Source: Inquilinus sp. Marseille-Q2685 (lineage in GTDB: Bacteria; Pseudomonadota; Alphaproteobacteria; DSM-16000; Inquilinaceae). From it: a DNA stretch of 64,000 nt. The position numbers were made by a program, and so were the translations under genes. Under the pieces are notes generated by a model that was not told where the DNA came from, ran no database searches, and worked only from the letters and a program-made list of their open reading frames with translations. Shown here piece by piece: positions 19,718-28,205 of this stretch. The stretch is from positions 62,001 to 126,000 of the forward strand of contig NZ_CAKAKL010000006.1 in assembly GCF_916619195.1 (NCBI RefSeq), read 5' to 3'. Position 1 is the stretch's first letter. The number at the start of each line of letters is the position of its first letter.

Positions 19718-20569
19718 ATGCCCGCCGAGCAGATCCTGCAGCGCCCGTCGATGGCAGTCTACGACTACCGGTGCAGCGCCGGGCCGGGCGACCGTCCCTT
19801 CACCGAGCTGCACACGGGCCATTCCGTCTCCTATGTCCGGCGCGGCAGCTTCGGCTGCCGGCAGCTGGGCCGGGCCGACGAGCTGGTGGCCGGATCGGTG
19901 CTGGTCGGCCATCCGGGCGACGAGTTCACCTGCACCCATGAGCACCATCATGGCGGCGACGAGTGCCTGTCCTTCGAGCTGGCCCCGGCGCTGGTCGAGG
20001 CGATCGGCGACGACCGCGCCGCCTGGCGCGCCGGGGCGATGCCGCCCCTGCCCGGGCTGATGGTGCTGGGCGAGCTGGCCCAGGCCACGGCCGAGGGCCG
20101 CGGCGACCTGGGGCTGGACGAGGTCGGCATCGCCTTCGCCGCCCGCTTCGTCGCCCTGGTGACCGGGCGGCAGGCGCCGCGGGCCGCGCCGGCGGCGCGC
20201 GACCGTCGCCGGGCGGTGGAGGCGGCGCTGTGGATCGACGCGAATGCCGACCAGCCGGTCGACCTGGACGGCGCCGCCCGGACCGTCGGCCTCAGCCCCT
20301 TCCATTTCCTGCGGATCTTCGCCCGCAGCCTGGGCGTCACCCCGCACCAGTACCTGGTCCGCGCCCGGCTGCGCCGCGCCGCCCGCCTGCTGGCGGAGGA
20401 TGCGCAGCCGGTCACCGACATCGCCTATGACGTCGGCTTCGGCGACCTGTCGAACTTCGTCCGCAGCTTCCACCGCGCCGCCGGCGTCTCGCCCCAGCGC
20501 TTCCGCAAGGCCGCCCGGGGCGACCGCAAGATCCTCCAAGAAAGGCTGGCCCCGATAGCCGCAGCATGA
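19718..20569 (+). CDS. AraC-family transcriptional regulator
   Basis: 283 residues. It has an N-terminal cupin-like sensor region (about 1-110) and a C-terminal double helix-turn-helix (about 165-265) with [20 protein letters not shown] and the AraC signature [20 protein letters not shown]. The sensor half is of the short His-rich type ([12 protein letters not shown]), which could bind metal or a small ligand. It follows ogt on the same strand; its targets are unknown. Confidence 0.9.
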   Translation: MPAEQILQRPSMAVYDYRCSAGPGDRPFTELHTGHSVSYVRRGSFGCRQLGRADELVAGSVLVGHPGDEFTCTHEHHHGGDECLSFELAPALVEAIGDDRAAWRAGAMPPLPGLMVLGELAQATAEGRGDLGLDEVGIAFAARFVALVTGRQAPRAAPAARDRRRAVEAALWIDANADQPVDLDGAARTVGLSPFHFLRIFARSLGVTPHQYLVRARLRRAARLLAEDAQPVTDIAYDVGFGDLSNFVRSFHRAAGVSPQRFRKAARGDRKILQERLAPIAAA

Positions 20570-20598
20570 CCTCCGGCTCACGCCTCGCCCTCTTTGTC

Positions 20599-20636
20599 CT
20601 CCCCCTCCCCTTGCGGGAGGGGGCAGGGGGAGGGGG
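20599..20636. repeat. REP-like palindrome, family A (copy 1 of an inverted doublet)
   Basis: CCCCCTCCCC-ttgc-GGGAGGGGG followed by GCAGGGGGAGGGGG. Its reverse complement appears again at 20728-20764, about 90 bases on, making a BIME-like doublet in the 233-bp gap between the AraC gene and the cytochrome c gene. Related units occur at 43844 and near 61.1 kb. Confidence 0.75.
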
Positions 20637-20727
20637 TTCTCTCGGCTCGTGCCGACCCAGACTGTCGCAAACCGGCATGGACGGCGAGTTCGGTGCCCTG
20701 CCCATTCGCGCGCGGACGCGCGCAGAC

Positions 20728-20764
20728 CCCTCCCCCTGCCCCCCTCCCGCGAGGGGAGGGGGAG
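20728..20764. repeat. REP-like palindrome, family A (copy 2, inverted)
   Basis: Near-identical reverse complement of 20599-20636: CCCCTCCCCCTGCCCCCC, then TCCCGCGAGGGGAGGGGGA. The pair could fold into one long structure on either transcript between the two convergent genes. Confidence 0.75.
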
Positions 20765-20802
20765 AGTAAAAGGGCGGAGCCGTGCAATCCCGTTCGCAGC
20801 CC

Positions 20803-21177
20803 CTACGACGCCCCGAGCGTCTTCAGATAGGCGATGATGTCGGCGCGGTCCTGCGGGTTGGCGATGGCGCCCGCCGTCATCTTGGTGCCCGGCACGGCCT
20901 TGTTCGGGCCGGCCAGGAAGGCGTCGAGCGTCGCCTCGTCCCAGGGCTTGGCATAGGCGGCCATGGCCTTGGAGTAGGTGTAGCCCGCCACCGTCCCGGC
21001 GGTGCGGCCGAACACGCCGGAGAGGTGCGGCCCGAGCTTGTTCTGCTCGGTCGCCGTGTGGCAGGCGCTGCAGCGCGAGAACAGGGTCTGGCCCCGCGCC
21101 GCGTCGCCTTCGGCCAGCGCCGGCGACACGGCACCGGCGGTCAGCAGGGCCGCGAGGGCCCACTGCGTCAGCTTCAT
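20803..21177 (-). CDS. Class I cytochrome c (periplasmic)
   Basis: 124 residues with an N-terminal signal peptide (cleavage near AVSPALA-EG). It has one haem site CSACH (C36, C39, H40) and an axial methionine at about M100 (PGTKMTAG). It resembles small mitochondrial-type cytochromes. It is the last gene of a three-gene set with the 2Fe-2S and molybdenum subunits, and probably carries electrons from that hydroxylase to the respiratory chain. Confidence 0.93.
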   Translation of the reverse strand: MKLTQWALAALLTAGAVSPALAEGDAARGQTLFSRCSACHTATEQNKLGPHLSGVFGRTAGTVAGYTYSKAMAAYAKPWDEATLDAFLAGPNKAVPGTKMTAGAIANPQDRADIIAYLKTLGAS

Positions 21178-21259
21178 TCTCTTCCTCTTCCTTCGGGATC
21201 CCGGATGTCGTCCGGGTTGCGCCGGCGGGAGCCCGCGGCCCCCGCCGGAGTTCAGCCTG

Positions 21260-23434
21260 TCACGAGGACGACTTCAGCAGATCCGTGTCGAACGGCAGGG
21301 CGCGCAGGCGCTTGCCGGTGGCGGCGAAGATCGCGTTCGCCACCGCCGGGGCGACGGCGGCGGTCGCGGTCTCGCCGATGCCGCCCGGCGCCTCGGCGCT
21401 CCTGATCAGATGGGTCTCGACCACCGGCACCTCGTCGATCCGCATCGGCAGGTAGGTGTCGAAGTTGCCCTGCTCCACCCGCCCGTCGGCGAAGGTGATG
21501 TTGCCGTGCAGCGCCGCGGTCAGGCCGAAGATCGCGCCGCCTTGGACCTGCGCCTCGATCGTGTCCGGATTGACGGTCAGGCCGCAATCGACGGCGCAGA
21601 CCAGGCGATGGACCTTGATCGACCCGTCGCCCGCCACCTCGACCTCCGCCACCATCGAGACATAGCTGCCGAAGGCGAACTGCACCATGACGCCGCGGCC
21701 GTGGCCCTTCGGCATCGGCGTGCCCCAGCCGGCCTTTTCCGCCGCCAGGGTCAACGCGGCCAGGGCGCGCGGATTGTGGCCCAGCAGCGCCTTGCGGTAG
21801 GCGACCGGGTCCTGCTTCGCCGCGGCCGCCAGCTCGTCGATGAAGCTCTCGACCACGAAGACGTTGTGGGTCGGCCCGACGCCGCGCCACCAGGAGGTCG
21901 GCACGCCCTGTGGCTCGACCCGGACATATTCGACGCGGATCGCGGGGAAGGCGTAGGGCGGCTCGGCCGCGGCGTCGACCGCGTCCGGGTCGATGCCGTT
22001 CTGGAAGCCCGGCGGGAAGTAGCGCGCCATGATCGAGGATCCGGCGATGCGGTGGGTCCAGGCCACCGGCTTGCCCTGCGCGTCGAGGCCGGCCGCGAAG
22101 CGGTCGTAGTAGTACGGCCGGTACATGTCGTGCTGGGTGTCCTCCTCGCGGCTGTAGACCACCTTCACCGGGCCGTCGACCTGCTGCGCCACCTTGACCG
22201 CATGGGCGACGCCGTCGACCTCGAGCCGCCGGCCGAAGCCGCCGCCCAGCAGGTGGTTGTGGACCTGCACCTTCTCCTTCGGCAGGCCGGTGATCTCGGC
22301 GGCGACGCCCTGGGCCATGGTCGGCACCTGGGTGCCGACCCAGATGTCGCAGCCGTCCTTCCGCACATGCACCGTGCAGTTCATCGGCTCCATCGTCGCA
22401 GGGGCCAGGAACGGCACCTGGTAGATCGCCTCCAGCCGCTGCGCCGCGCCGGCCAGCGCCTTCTCGGCGTCGCCGTCGTTGCGCGCCACGGCGCCGGGCT
22501 TCTTCGATTCCTCCTCCAGCGCCCGGACGATATCGGCGCTGCTGACATTCGCGTTCGGGCCGTCGTCCCACTGCACGGCGGCGGCCTCGAGCCCCTTCTT
22601 GGCGGCGCCCATATGGTCGGCGACCACGGCCACGGCGGCGTCGGTCTTCACCACCTGGCGCACGCCCTTGACCGCCATCGCCGCGGCCTCGTCGACCGTC
22701 TTCGGCTTGCCGCCGGTCACCGGCGAGATCGCGATCGCCGCCACCTTCATGCCCGGCAGCTTGACGTCGATGCCGAACTCCGCCTTGCCGTTCACCTTGT
22801 CCGGCGAGTCGAGGCGCTTGGCCGGCTTGCCCAGCAGGGTGAAGTCCTTCGGATCCTTCAGCGCCACGCTCTTCGGATCCGGCACCGGCAGCGTCGCGGC
22901 CAGGTCGACCAGCTCCCCGTAGCTCAGGCTGCGCTTGCCGTCGGTGACGGCGCCGCGCTCGGCCTTCAGGGTCTTCGGATCGACCTTCCACTGCTGGGCG
23001 GCGGCGGCGACCAGCATGGTGCGGGCGACCGCGCCGGCCTGGCGCAGCGGCGTCCAGAAGGCGCGGATCGAGGTCGACCCGCCGGTCGCCTGGCTGCCCA
23101 GCAGCGCGTTGCCGTAGGCCGCGTCGTCCGGCGGCGAATGCTCGATCCGGACCTGGTCCAGCCCGACCTCCAGCTCCTCCGCCAGCAGCATGGCCTCGGC
23201 GGTGTAGATGCCCTGCCCCATCTCGGCCGAGGGCATCACCAGCGTCACCAGCCCCTTGGGGTCCATGCGGATGAAGGCGTTCGGCACGAAGCGGTGCGAC
23301 ACCTGGGTCTCGGCCAGGGCCGGGCGCAGCGCCGGCGGCAGGGCGACGGTGAGGGCAAGGCCGCCGCCGATTGCGGCGCCGACCTTGAGGAACCCGCGGC
23401 GGTCGAGCCGGGAGTTCAGCGAACCATCAGGCAT
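21260..23434 (-). CDS. Molybdenum hydroxylase large subunit (IorB/AldH-like), Tat-exported
   Basis: 724 residues of the isoquinoline 1-oxidoreductase/aldehyde dehydrogenase beta-subunit type, which binds a molybdopterin cytosine dinucleotide cofactor and hydroxylates aldehydes or N-heterocycles using water. The N-terminus carries a twin-arginine signal (RRGFLKVGAAIGGGLALTV), so the folded cofactor-loaded enzyme should be exported. Family segments include MPSAEMGQGIYTAEAMLLAE near 55 and the C-terminal GGIGETATAAVAPAVANAIF with the catalytic glutamate motif GETAT. The start at 23434 follows GGGAGGGACC. Substrate unknown. Confidence 0.92.
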   Translation of the reverse strand: MPDGSLNSRLDRRGFLKVGAAIGGGLALTVALPPALRPALAETQVSHRFVPNAFIRMDPKGLVTLVMPSAEMGQGIYTAEAMLLAEELEVGLDQVRIEHSPPDDAAYGNALLGSQATGGSTSIRAFWTPLRQAGAVARTMLVAAAAQQWKVDPKTLKAERGAVTDGKRSLSYGELVDLAATLPVPDPKSVALKDPKDFTLLGKPAKRLDSPDKVNGKAEFGIDVKLPGMKVAAIAISPVTGGKPKTVDEAAAMAVKGVRQVVKTDAAVAVVADHMGAAKKGLEAAAVQWDDGPNANVSSADIVRALEEESKKPGAVARNDGDAEKALAGAAQRLEAIYQVPFLAPATMEPMNCTVHVRKDGCDIWVGTQVPTMAQGVAAEITGLPKEKVQVHNHLLGGGFGRRLEVDGVAHAVKVAQQVDGPVKVVYSREEDTQHDMYRPYYYDRFAAGLDAQGKPVAWTHRIAGSSIMARYFPPGFQNGIDPDAVDAAAEPPYAFPAIRVEYVRVEPQGVPTSWWRGVGPTHNVFVVESFIDELAAAAKQDPVAYRKALLGHNPRALAALTLAAEKAGWGTPMPKGHGRGVMVQFAFGSYVSMVAEVEVAGDGSIKVHRLVCAVDCGLTVNPDTIEAQVQGGAIFGLTAALHGNITFADGRVEQGNFDTYLPMRIDEVPVVETHLIRSAEAPGGIGETATAAVAPAVANAIFAATGKRLRALPFDTDLLKSSS

Positions 23435-23450
23435 GGTCGGTCCCTCCCTC

Positions 23451-23903
23451 TCAGGCCGCGGCCTTGTGGATCGCGGCGCGGATCCGCTGATAGGTGCCGC
23501 ATCGGCAGACATTGCCGGACATGGCGGCGTCGATGTCGTCATCGGTCGGCTTCGGCGTCTCGGCCAGCAGCGCGGCGGCCGACATGATCTGGCCGGACTG
23601 GCAGTAGCCGCACTGCACCACCTCCAGCTCCAGCCACGCCTGCTGCAGGGCCTTGCCCTGCGGCGTCTCGCCGATCGCCTCGATCGTGGTCACGGCGCTG
23701 TCGCCGACGCTGTCGACCGGCGTCTGGCAGGACCGGACGGCCTGGCCGTCGACATGCACGGTGCAGGCGCCGCACAGGGCCATGCCGCAGCCGAACTTGG
23801 TGCCGGTCATGCCGAGCACGTCGCGCAGCACCCACAGCAGCGGGGTGTCGCCGTCGACATCGACCTCGTGCGGGGTGCCGTTGATCTTCAAGGTGAAAGC
23901 CAT
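23451..23903 (-). CDS. [2Fe-2S] subunit of the molybdenum hydroxylase (IorA-like)
   Basis: 150 residues. An N-terminal plant-type ferredoxin domain carries [18 protein letters not shown] and a later cysteine in RSCQTP. A C-terminal four-helix domain holds the second cluster with [10 protein letters not shown] and [11 protein letters not shown]. It has no signal of its own and probably rides out with the Tat-exported large subunit. It is the first gene of the trio; the large subunit starts 16 bases after its stop. Electrons should run from Mo through these clusters to the cytochrome c. Confidence 0.95.
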   Translation of the reverse strand: MAFTLKINGTPHEVDVDGDTPLLWVLRDVLGMTGTKFGCGMALCGACTVHVDGQAVRSCQTPVDSVGDSAVTTIEAIGETPQGKALQQAWLELEVVQCGYCQSGQIMSAAALLAETPKPTDDDIDAAMSGNVCRCGTYQRIRAAIHKAAA

Positions 23904-24127
23904 GGCTGCCTCTCGGGTGGCTGGGGCTTACGGGACGCGGCCGGCCGACCTGGACGGCGCCGGCCGGCTGCATGTCATCGATACGATCTGCGACTGTCTG
24001 TGAAGCTCGGCTGCGCCCCGCCGGCCGTCCATGGCCCGGCGCCGCGCCCGACTCCTGATTCGTCCGCAGCTTAGAACGAAACAGGACGGAAACGCAGCGA
24101 AACATCGCGGCCTTCGACCATTGAAGA

Positions 24128-24574
24128 ATGCGGTCCCCCGCACAATTCATCAGCATGAGCCCGCTGATCCGCCTGGCGCTCGCCGCCGGCCTCGCCGCGG
24201 CGGCCGCCCCCGCCGTCCCGGCGCCCGCATTGGCGCAATGCATCGTCGACCCCGGCCAGATCGGCAGCCCCTGCGCCGGCGGCATCGGGTCGCCGCCGAT
24301 CGTCCGCGGCCGCCCCCCGGCGGTCCAGCCGATCACCCCGCCGGGGCAGCTGCGCCCGCCGCAGCTGGCGCCGTTCCGGGCGCAGCCGGTGCCGGCCCCG
24401 CGCGAGGCGGAGAGCCTGGACCGCAAAGCGCCGAGCACGCCCCTGCTGCCGCTGCCCTCGGCCGGCGCCGCCCAGCGCTGTGTCACGATGTATGGCAGCT
24501 GCCCGATCCCGGGTGGCGCCATCCCGAGCACCGCCTGCACCTGCGCGGGCGGCACCACCGGCACCGCGCGATGA
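24128..24574 (+). CDS. Small secreted proline-rich protein, unknown function
   Basis: 148 residues, or 139 if the start is the ATG at 24155. A signal peptide of Ala/Leu type ends at PALA-Q. The mature part is Pro/Gly/Ala rich, with four to five cysteines (QCIVDP, SPCAGG, RCVTMYGSCPIPGG, CTCAGG), so disulfide bonding in the periplasm or outside is likely. I recognise no family. The lipid kinase gene starts 18 bases after its stop, which suggests cotranscription. Expression is inferred from coding bias and the clear signal. Confidence 0.6.
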   Translation: MRSPAQFISMSPLIRLALAAGLAAAAAPAVPAPALAQCIVDPGQIGSPCAGGIGSPPIVRGRPPAVQPITPPGQLRPPQLAPFRAQPVPAPREAESLDRKAPSTPLLPLPSAGAAQRCVTMYGSCPIPGGAIPSTACTCAGGTTGTAR

Positions 24575-24592
24575 CCGGCTGAGGACGGCCCG

Positions 24593-25531
24593 ATGCGCGT
24601 GGCGCTGGTGCTGAACGGCGCCGCCGGCGCCCTGCTCGGCCGGCCGACCGAGGCGATCGCCGCGCGGCTGCAGCAGATCCTGGCCGAGGCCGGGCTGGAG
24701 CCCCGCGTGACGCTGGCCGAAGGGACCGAACTGTGCCGGGCGCTGGACGCCGCCGTCGCCTCGGACGCCGAGGCGATCCTGGTCGGCGGCGGCGACGGCA
24801 CCATCATCGCCGCGGCCGAGCGCCTGCTGCCGGAGAACCGGGCCGGTCCCGGCCGCCCGCTCGGCATCCTGCCGATGGGCACGGCCAACCTGCTGGCCCG
24901 CGACCTCGGCATCCCGCTGTCGCCCGAGGCGGCGCTGCCGGTCCTCCTGGCCGGCACCACCCGGCGGATCGACGTCGCCCTGGTCAACGACCGGATCTTC
25001 CTGAACAGCTCGCTGCCCGGCATCGCCCCGCGCATGGTGCTGCAGCGCGAGCGGATGCGGCACGACCCGGGGCCGATGAAATGGCTGCGCCTGGTCCGCG
25101 CCTTCCTTCGCGGCTTCGACCGCGGGCCGCGGCTGCATGTCGTGCTGCAGGATGACGGCCGGCCGGTGCGGCTGGTCACCCGCACCCTGGCGATCACCAA
25201 CAACCCGCTGGCCGAAGGCTTCGCCGCGATCCACAGCCGCGTCGCGCTGGACGGCGGCACGCTGGGCGTCTACGCCGCGCGGATCGACCGCCGGCTGGAC
25301 CTGTGGCGCCTGATCGCCCGCATCGTCGCCGGCACTTGGCAGCACGACCCGGCCGCGGCGGCACTGGCGGCGCGCCGGGTGAACGTGGTCTCGCGCCGGG
25401 CGCGGCTATGGGTCGCCAATGACGGGGAGAACCACCTCTTGGCGACGCCCCTGCGCTATCGCATCCTGGCCAAGGCGCTGACCGTGATGGTGCCGCGCGC
25501 CGATCCCGACACGCCCGAAACGCCGCAGTGA
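24593..25531 (+). CDS. YegS/diacylglycerol-kinase-like lipid kinase
   Basis: 312 residues. The N-terminal catalytic domain has the nucleotide motif ILVGGGDGTIIAAAE (GGGDGT at 65-70) and LGILPMGTANLLARDLGIP, typical of DAGK/sphingosine-kinase-like enzymes that phosphorylate lipids at the inner membrane. The C-terminal beta-sandwich follows (RIDVALVNDRIFLNSSLPG). The stop overlaps the next start by one base (TGATG at 25529-25533), so it is translated together with the metallophosphoesterase. The actual lipid substrate is unknown. Confidence 0.9.
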   Translation: MRVALVLNGAAGALLGRPTEAIAARLQQILAEAGLEPRVTLAEGTELCRALDAAVASDAEAILVGGGDGTIIAAAERLLPENRAGPGRPLGILPMGTANLLARDLGIPLSPEAALPVLLAGTTRRIDVALVNDRIFLNSSLPGIAPRMVLQRERMRHDPGPMKWLRLVRAFLRGFDRGPRLHVVLQDDGRPVRLVTRTLAITNNPLAEGFAAIHSRVALDGGTLGVYAARIDRRLDLWRLIARIVAGTWQHDPAAAALAARRVNVVSRRARLWVANDGENHLLATPLRYRILAKALTVMVPRADPDTPETPQ

Positions 25532-26355
25532 TGAAGAGCGTCGCCCACATCTCCGACCTGCATTTCGGCCGCACCGAGCCGGCCCTGGTCGAGGCCCTGC
25601 TGGCCGAGTTGAAGGCGCTGGCCCCGTCGGTCATCGCCGTCTCCGGCGACCTGACCCAGGATGCGCGCAGCGGCGAGTTCGCGGCCGCGCGCGACTTCCT
25701 GGACCGGCTGCCGGCGCCCTATCTCGTGGTGCCGGGAAACCACGACATCCCGCGGCACAACCTGCTGTCGCGCTTCACCAAGCCGTTCTCGCGCTACCGC
25801 CGCTACATCACCCCGGACACCGCGCCGCTCCTGGTCCAGGACGGGATCGTGCTGATCGGCGTCAATACCGCCCGGCGGCTGGTGGCGCATTGGAACTGGT
25901 CGCACGGCTCGATCAGCCTGGAGCAGATCGAGCGGGTGCGCGAGACGCTGCGCGCCCTGCCGCGCGGCATGCTGAAGGTGGTGGTGGCGCACCACCCCTT
26001 CCTGCCGCCGCCCGACGCGCCGGAGACCAGGCTGATCGGGCGGGCCGAGACGGCGCTGCGCTTCTTCGCCACCGCCGGGGTCGACCTGATCCTGACCGGC
26101 CACCTGCACCGGGGCTTCTACGGCGAGGTCACCACCCATCATGGCCGGGTGCGGCGGCCGATCCTGGTGGCGCAGGCGGCGACCGCGACCTCGAGCCGGC
26201 GGCGCAACGAGCCGAACGCCTACAACCGTATCCTGGTCGACGGCGACCGGCTGACGCTGGAGCCGCGGCGCTGGGACGGCGCGGGCTTCGTGCCGATGCC
26301 TGCGCATGGCTTCGAGAAGGTGAAGGGCCGCTGGACGGCGCTGCCGACGGGGTGA
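25531..26355 (+). CDS. Calcineurin-like metallophosphoesterase
   Basis: 274 residues with the full metal-ligand set: SDLHFG near 9, SGDLTQDA near 38, VPGNHD near 65, VAHHPFL near 153 and GHLHRGF near 190. It belongs to the broad class III cyclic phosphodiesterase/phosphoesterase group (CpdA/Icc-like); the substrate could be cyclic nucleotides or lipid phosphates. Its tight coupling to a lipid kinase makes a lipid phosphate conceivable, but this is only a context argument. Confidence 0.88.
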   Translation: MKSVAHISDLHFGRTEPALVEALLAELKALAPSVIAVSGDLTQDARSGEFAAARDFLDRLPAPYLVVPGNHDIPRHNLLSRFTKPFSRYRRYITPDTAPLLVQDGIVLIGVNTARRLVAHWNWSHGSISLEQIERVRETLRALPRGMLKVVVAHHPFLPPPDAPETRLIGRAETALRFFATAGVDLILTGHLHRGFYGEVTTHHGRVRRPILVAQAATATSSRRRNEPNAYNRILVDGDRLTLEPRRWDGAGFVPMPAHGFEKVKGRWTALPTG

Positions 26356-26361
26356 TCCGCC

Positions 26362-27696
26362 TCACACGATCGCGCCGCCCGCGCCGCCGGTCCAGGTGAG
26401 CAGGCCCGACAGCCGCAGCAATGCCCGCTCCAGCCCCGTTCGGTCGGGCACGCCGCCGAGCGACAGCCGCACCGCCCGCGGCGGCGACCCGGCCACGTCG
26501 AAGGCATCGGCCGGCACCACCAGCAGCCCGGACTCGCGCGCAGCGGCGGTGAAGGCCGCCGCCGTCCAGCCCTCCGGCAGCGCCAGCCAGAGATGGTTGC
26601 CGTCCGGATGGGCGGCGACGGCGCCGGCCGGCAGCAGGGATGCGGCCAGGCGCTGCCGGGCCCGGTTCTCCGCCCGGATCGCCGCCGTCAGCGCGTCGAG
26701 CGTGCCGTCGCCGATCCAGCGCGTGGCCAGGGCCGCGGTCAGCGGCGAGGCCATCAGGCTGATCGCGCGCAGCCCCGCGGTCAGCGGCAGCGCCGCGCGG
26801 GCGTCGGGCGCCGCGACATAGGCGACGCGCAGCGCCGGCGTGGCGCATTTCGACAGCGAAGCGACGTGCCAGACGGTCTCCGGCGCCAGGGCGGCGAGCG
26901 GCGGCGGCGCCGTCTCCGGCAGCGCGCCATAGGCGTCGTCCTCGACGATGGCGACGCCGTGCCGGCGGGCGATGGCGGCGACCGCCTCCCGCCGCTCCGG
27001 CGGCAGCGTCGCCGTGGTCGGGCTGGCGATGGTCGGCACGATGTAGAGCGCCTTGGGCGGGCTGGTCCGGCACAGCTCGGCGAAGGCGCCGGGGTCGAGG
27101 CCTTCGCCGTCATGCGCCAGCCCGGCCATGCGCAGCCCGAGATGGGCGGCAATCGCGCGCACGCCCGGATAGGTCAGGCCGGCGCAGGCCAGGGTGTCGC
27201 CGCGGTCGAGCAGCAGGTCGAGCACGGCGAACAGCGCGCTCTGCGCCCCCGCCGCGACCACCACCCGGTCTTCCTCAACCGGGCCGAGGCGCCGGCCCAG
27301 CCAGCCGGCCGCCGCCGCCCGGTCCCGGGCCGTGCCGCCGCTGGGCTGATAGCCGAGGCTGGCCCCGCCCTCCGGCCCGGCCAGCACCGCCGCCAGCCCC
27401 TGCGTCACCCGGTCGCCCAGCCCCGCCGGCCGCGGCGGCACGTTCATGCTGAGGTCGAACCCATCCGCCGCCGGAGCCGCGGCGGCGGGGACGCCGTGGA
27501 CGAAGCTGCCGCTGCCGGTGCGCCCTTCCACCAGACCCATACGCTTCAGCTCGGTGTATGCGCGCGTCACCGTGGTCAGGTCGACGCCGAGCTGCGCCGC
27601 CAGCTGACGCTGCGGGGGCAGGCGGGAGCCGGGAAGCAGCTCGCCGGACCGGATACGGTCGGCCAGGCTGGTGACGATCGAGCGGTATTTCGACAT
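26362..27696 (-). CDS. MocR/PdxR-type regulator (GntR helix-turn-helix fused to aminotransferase fold)
   Basis: 444 residues. The N-terminal GntR winged helix (residues 1-70; LPPQRQLAAQLGVDLTTVTR, AYTELKRMGLVEGR) is joined by a Pro/Ala linker to a class I/II aminotransferase-like domain. That domain contains the PLP lysine motif SLSKCATPALRVAY. Such proteins sense PLP or an amino-donor and bind direct/inverted repeats. Three CCATACA boxes lie in the gap to the divergent DUF983 gene. The 6-bp gap to the convergent phosphoesterase leaves no room for a terminator. Confidence 0.93.
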   Translation of the reverse strand: MSKYRSIVTSLADRIRSGELLPGSRLPPQRQLAAQLGVDLTTVTRAYTELKRMGLVEGRTGSGSFVHGVPAAAAPAADGFDLSMNVPPRPAGLGDRVTQGLAAVLAGPEGGASLGYQPSGGTARDRAAAAGWLGRRLGPVEEDRVVVAAGAQSALFAVLDLLLDRGDTLACAGLTYPGVRAIAAHLGLRMAGLAHDGEGLDPGAFAELCRTSPPKALYIVPTIASPTTATLPPERREAVAAIARRHGVAIVEDDAYGALPETAPPPLAALAPETVWHVASLSKCATPALRVAYVAAPDARAALPLTAGLRAISLMASPLTAALATRWIGDGTLDALTAAIRAENRARQRLAASLLPAGAVAAHPDGNHLWLALPEGWTAAAFTAAARESGLLVVPADAFDVAGSPPRAVRLSLGGVPDRTGLERALLRLSGLLTWTGGAGGAIV

Positions 27697-27727
27697 GGGT
27701 CAGCAGCTGCGGCGGTTCATCGCATAA

Positions 27728-27776
27728 CCATACACTTGACCAAGATGTATGGCAACTCTAGATACCGCTCCATACA
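27728..27776. promoter_or_regulatory. Three CCATACA boxes: MocR-type operator
   Basis: CCATACA at 27728-27734, its exact inverse TGTATGG at 27746-27752, and a third direct copy at 27770-27776. The first pair makes a perfect 7-bp inverted repeat with an 11-bp spacer; the outer direct copies are 42 bp apart. MocR proteins use such paired boxes. The set covers the promoter at 27736-27764. Confidence 0.75.
27736..27764 (+). promoter_or_regulatory. Sigma70-type promoter for the DUF983 gene
   Basis: TTGACC (27736-27741), a 17-bp spacer, and TAGATA (27759-27764) match a housekeeping promoter well. Transcription would start near 27771, about 47 bases before the DUF983 start. The MocR boxes overlap both the -35 region and the start site, so binding should repress or reposition polymerase. 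Confidence 0.6.
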
Positions 27777-27817
27777 ATCGGCCGCAGCCGCCCTGCGGCC
27801 CGCCACAGGGGATCACC

Positions 27818-28198
27818 ATGGCCGAATACCCGACGCTGAAGCCCTTCGAGGTCGGCATCCGGGCGCGCTGCCCGCGCTGCGGCCGGGGCCACCTGTTCCG
27901 CGGCTTCCTGACCCTGGCGCCGCGCTGCGACGCCTGCGGGCTGGACTACGGCTTCGCCGACCCGGCGGACGGCCCGGCCTTCTTCGTCATCTCGATCGTC
28001 AGCTTCCCGGTGATTGCCTTCGCAGCCTGGCTGGAGCTCGCCTATGAGCCGCCGGTCTGGGTGCATCTCCTGACCTCGGTGCCGCTGCTGATCGGCGGCT
28101 GCCTGGCGCTGCTGCGGCCGCTGAAGGGCTGGCTGGTCGCCGCCCAGTACATCAACGACGCGCGCGAGGCCCGGCTGGCGCGCAAGGGCGAGGACTGA
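27818..28198 (+). CDS. DUF983-family zinc-ribbon membrane protein
   Basis: 126 residues. The N-terminal zinc ribbon has two cysteine pairs (ARCPRCGRGHLF and PRCDACGLDYGF). Two membrane helices follow (AFFVISIVSFPVIAFAAWLE and VHLLTSVPLLIGGCLALLRP). DUF983 proteins are widespread in alphaproteobacteria, often near cytochrome oxidase genes, with no proven role. The ATG at 27818 follows AGGGGAT; the earlier in-frame ATG at 27749 lies inside the promoter and is rejected. Confidence 0.9.
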   Translation: MAEYPTLKPFEVGIRARCPRCGRGHLFRGFLTLAPRCDACGLDYGFADPADGPAFFVISIVSFPVIAFAAWLELAYEPPVWVHLLTSVPLLIGGCLALLRPLKGWLVAAQYINDAREARLARKGED

Positions 28199-28205
28199 CT
28201 GCCCC

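Noticed and set aside
19122-20569. ogt plus AraC gene as a split Ada protein
   Set aside because: The AraC-type protein lacks the four-cysteine methylphosphotriester domain of Ada, so an Ada-like response is not supported.
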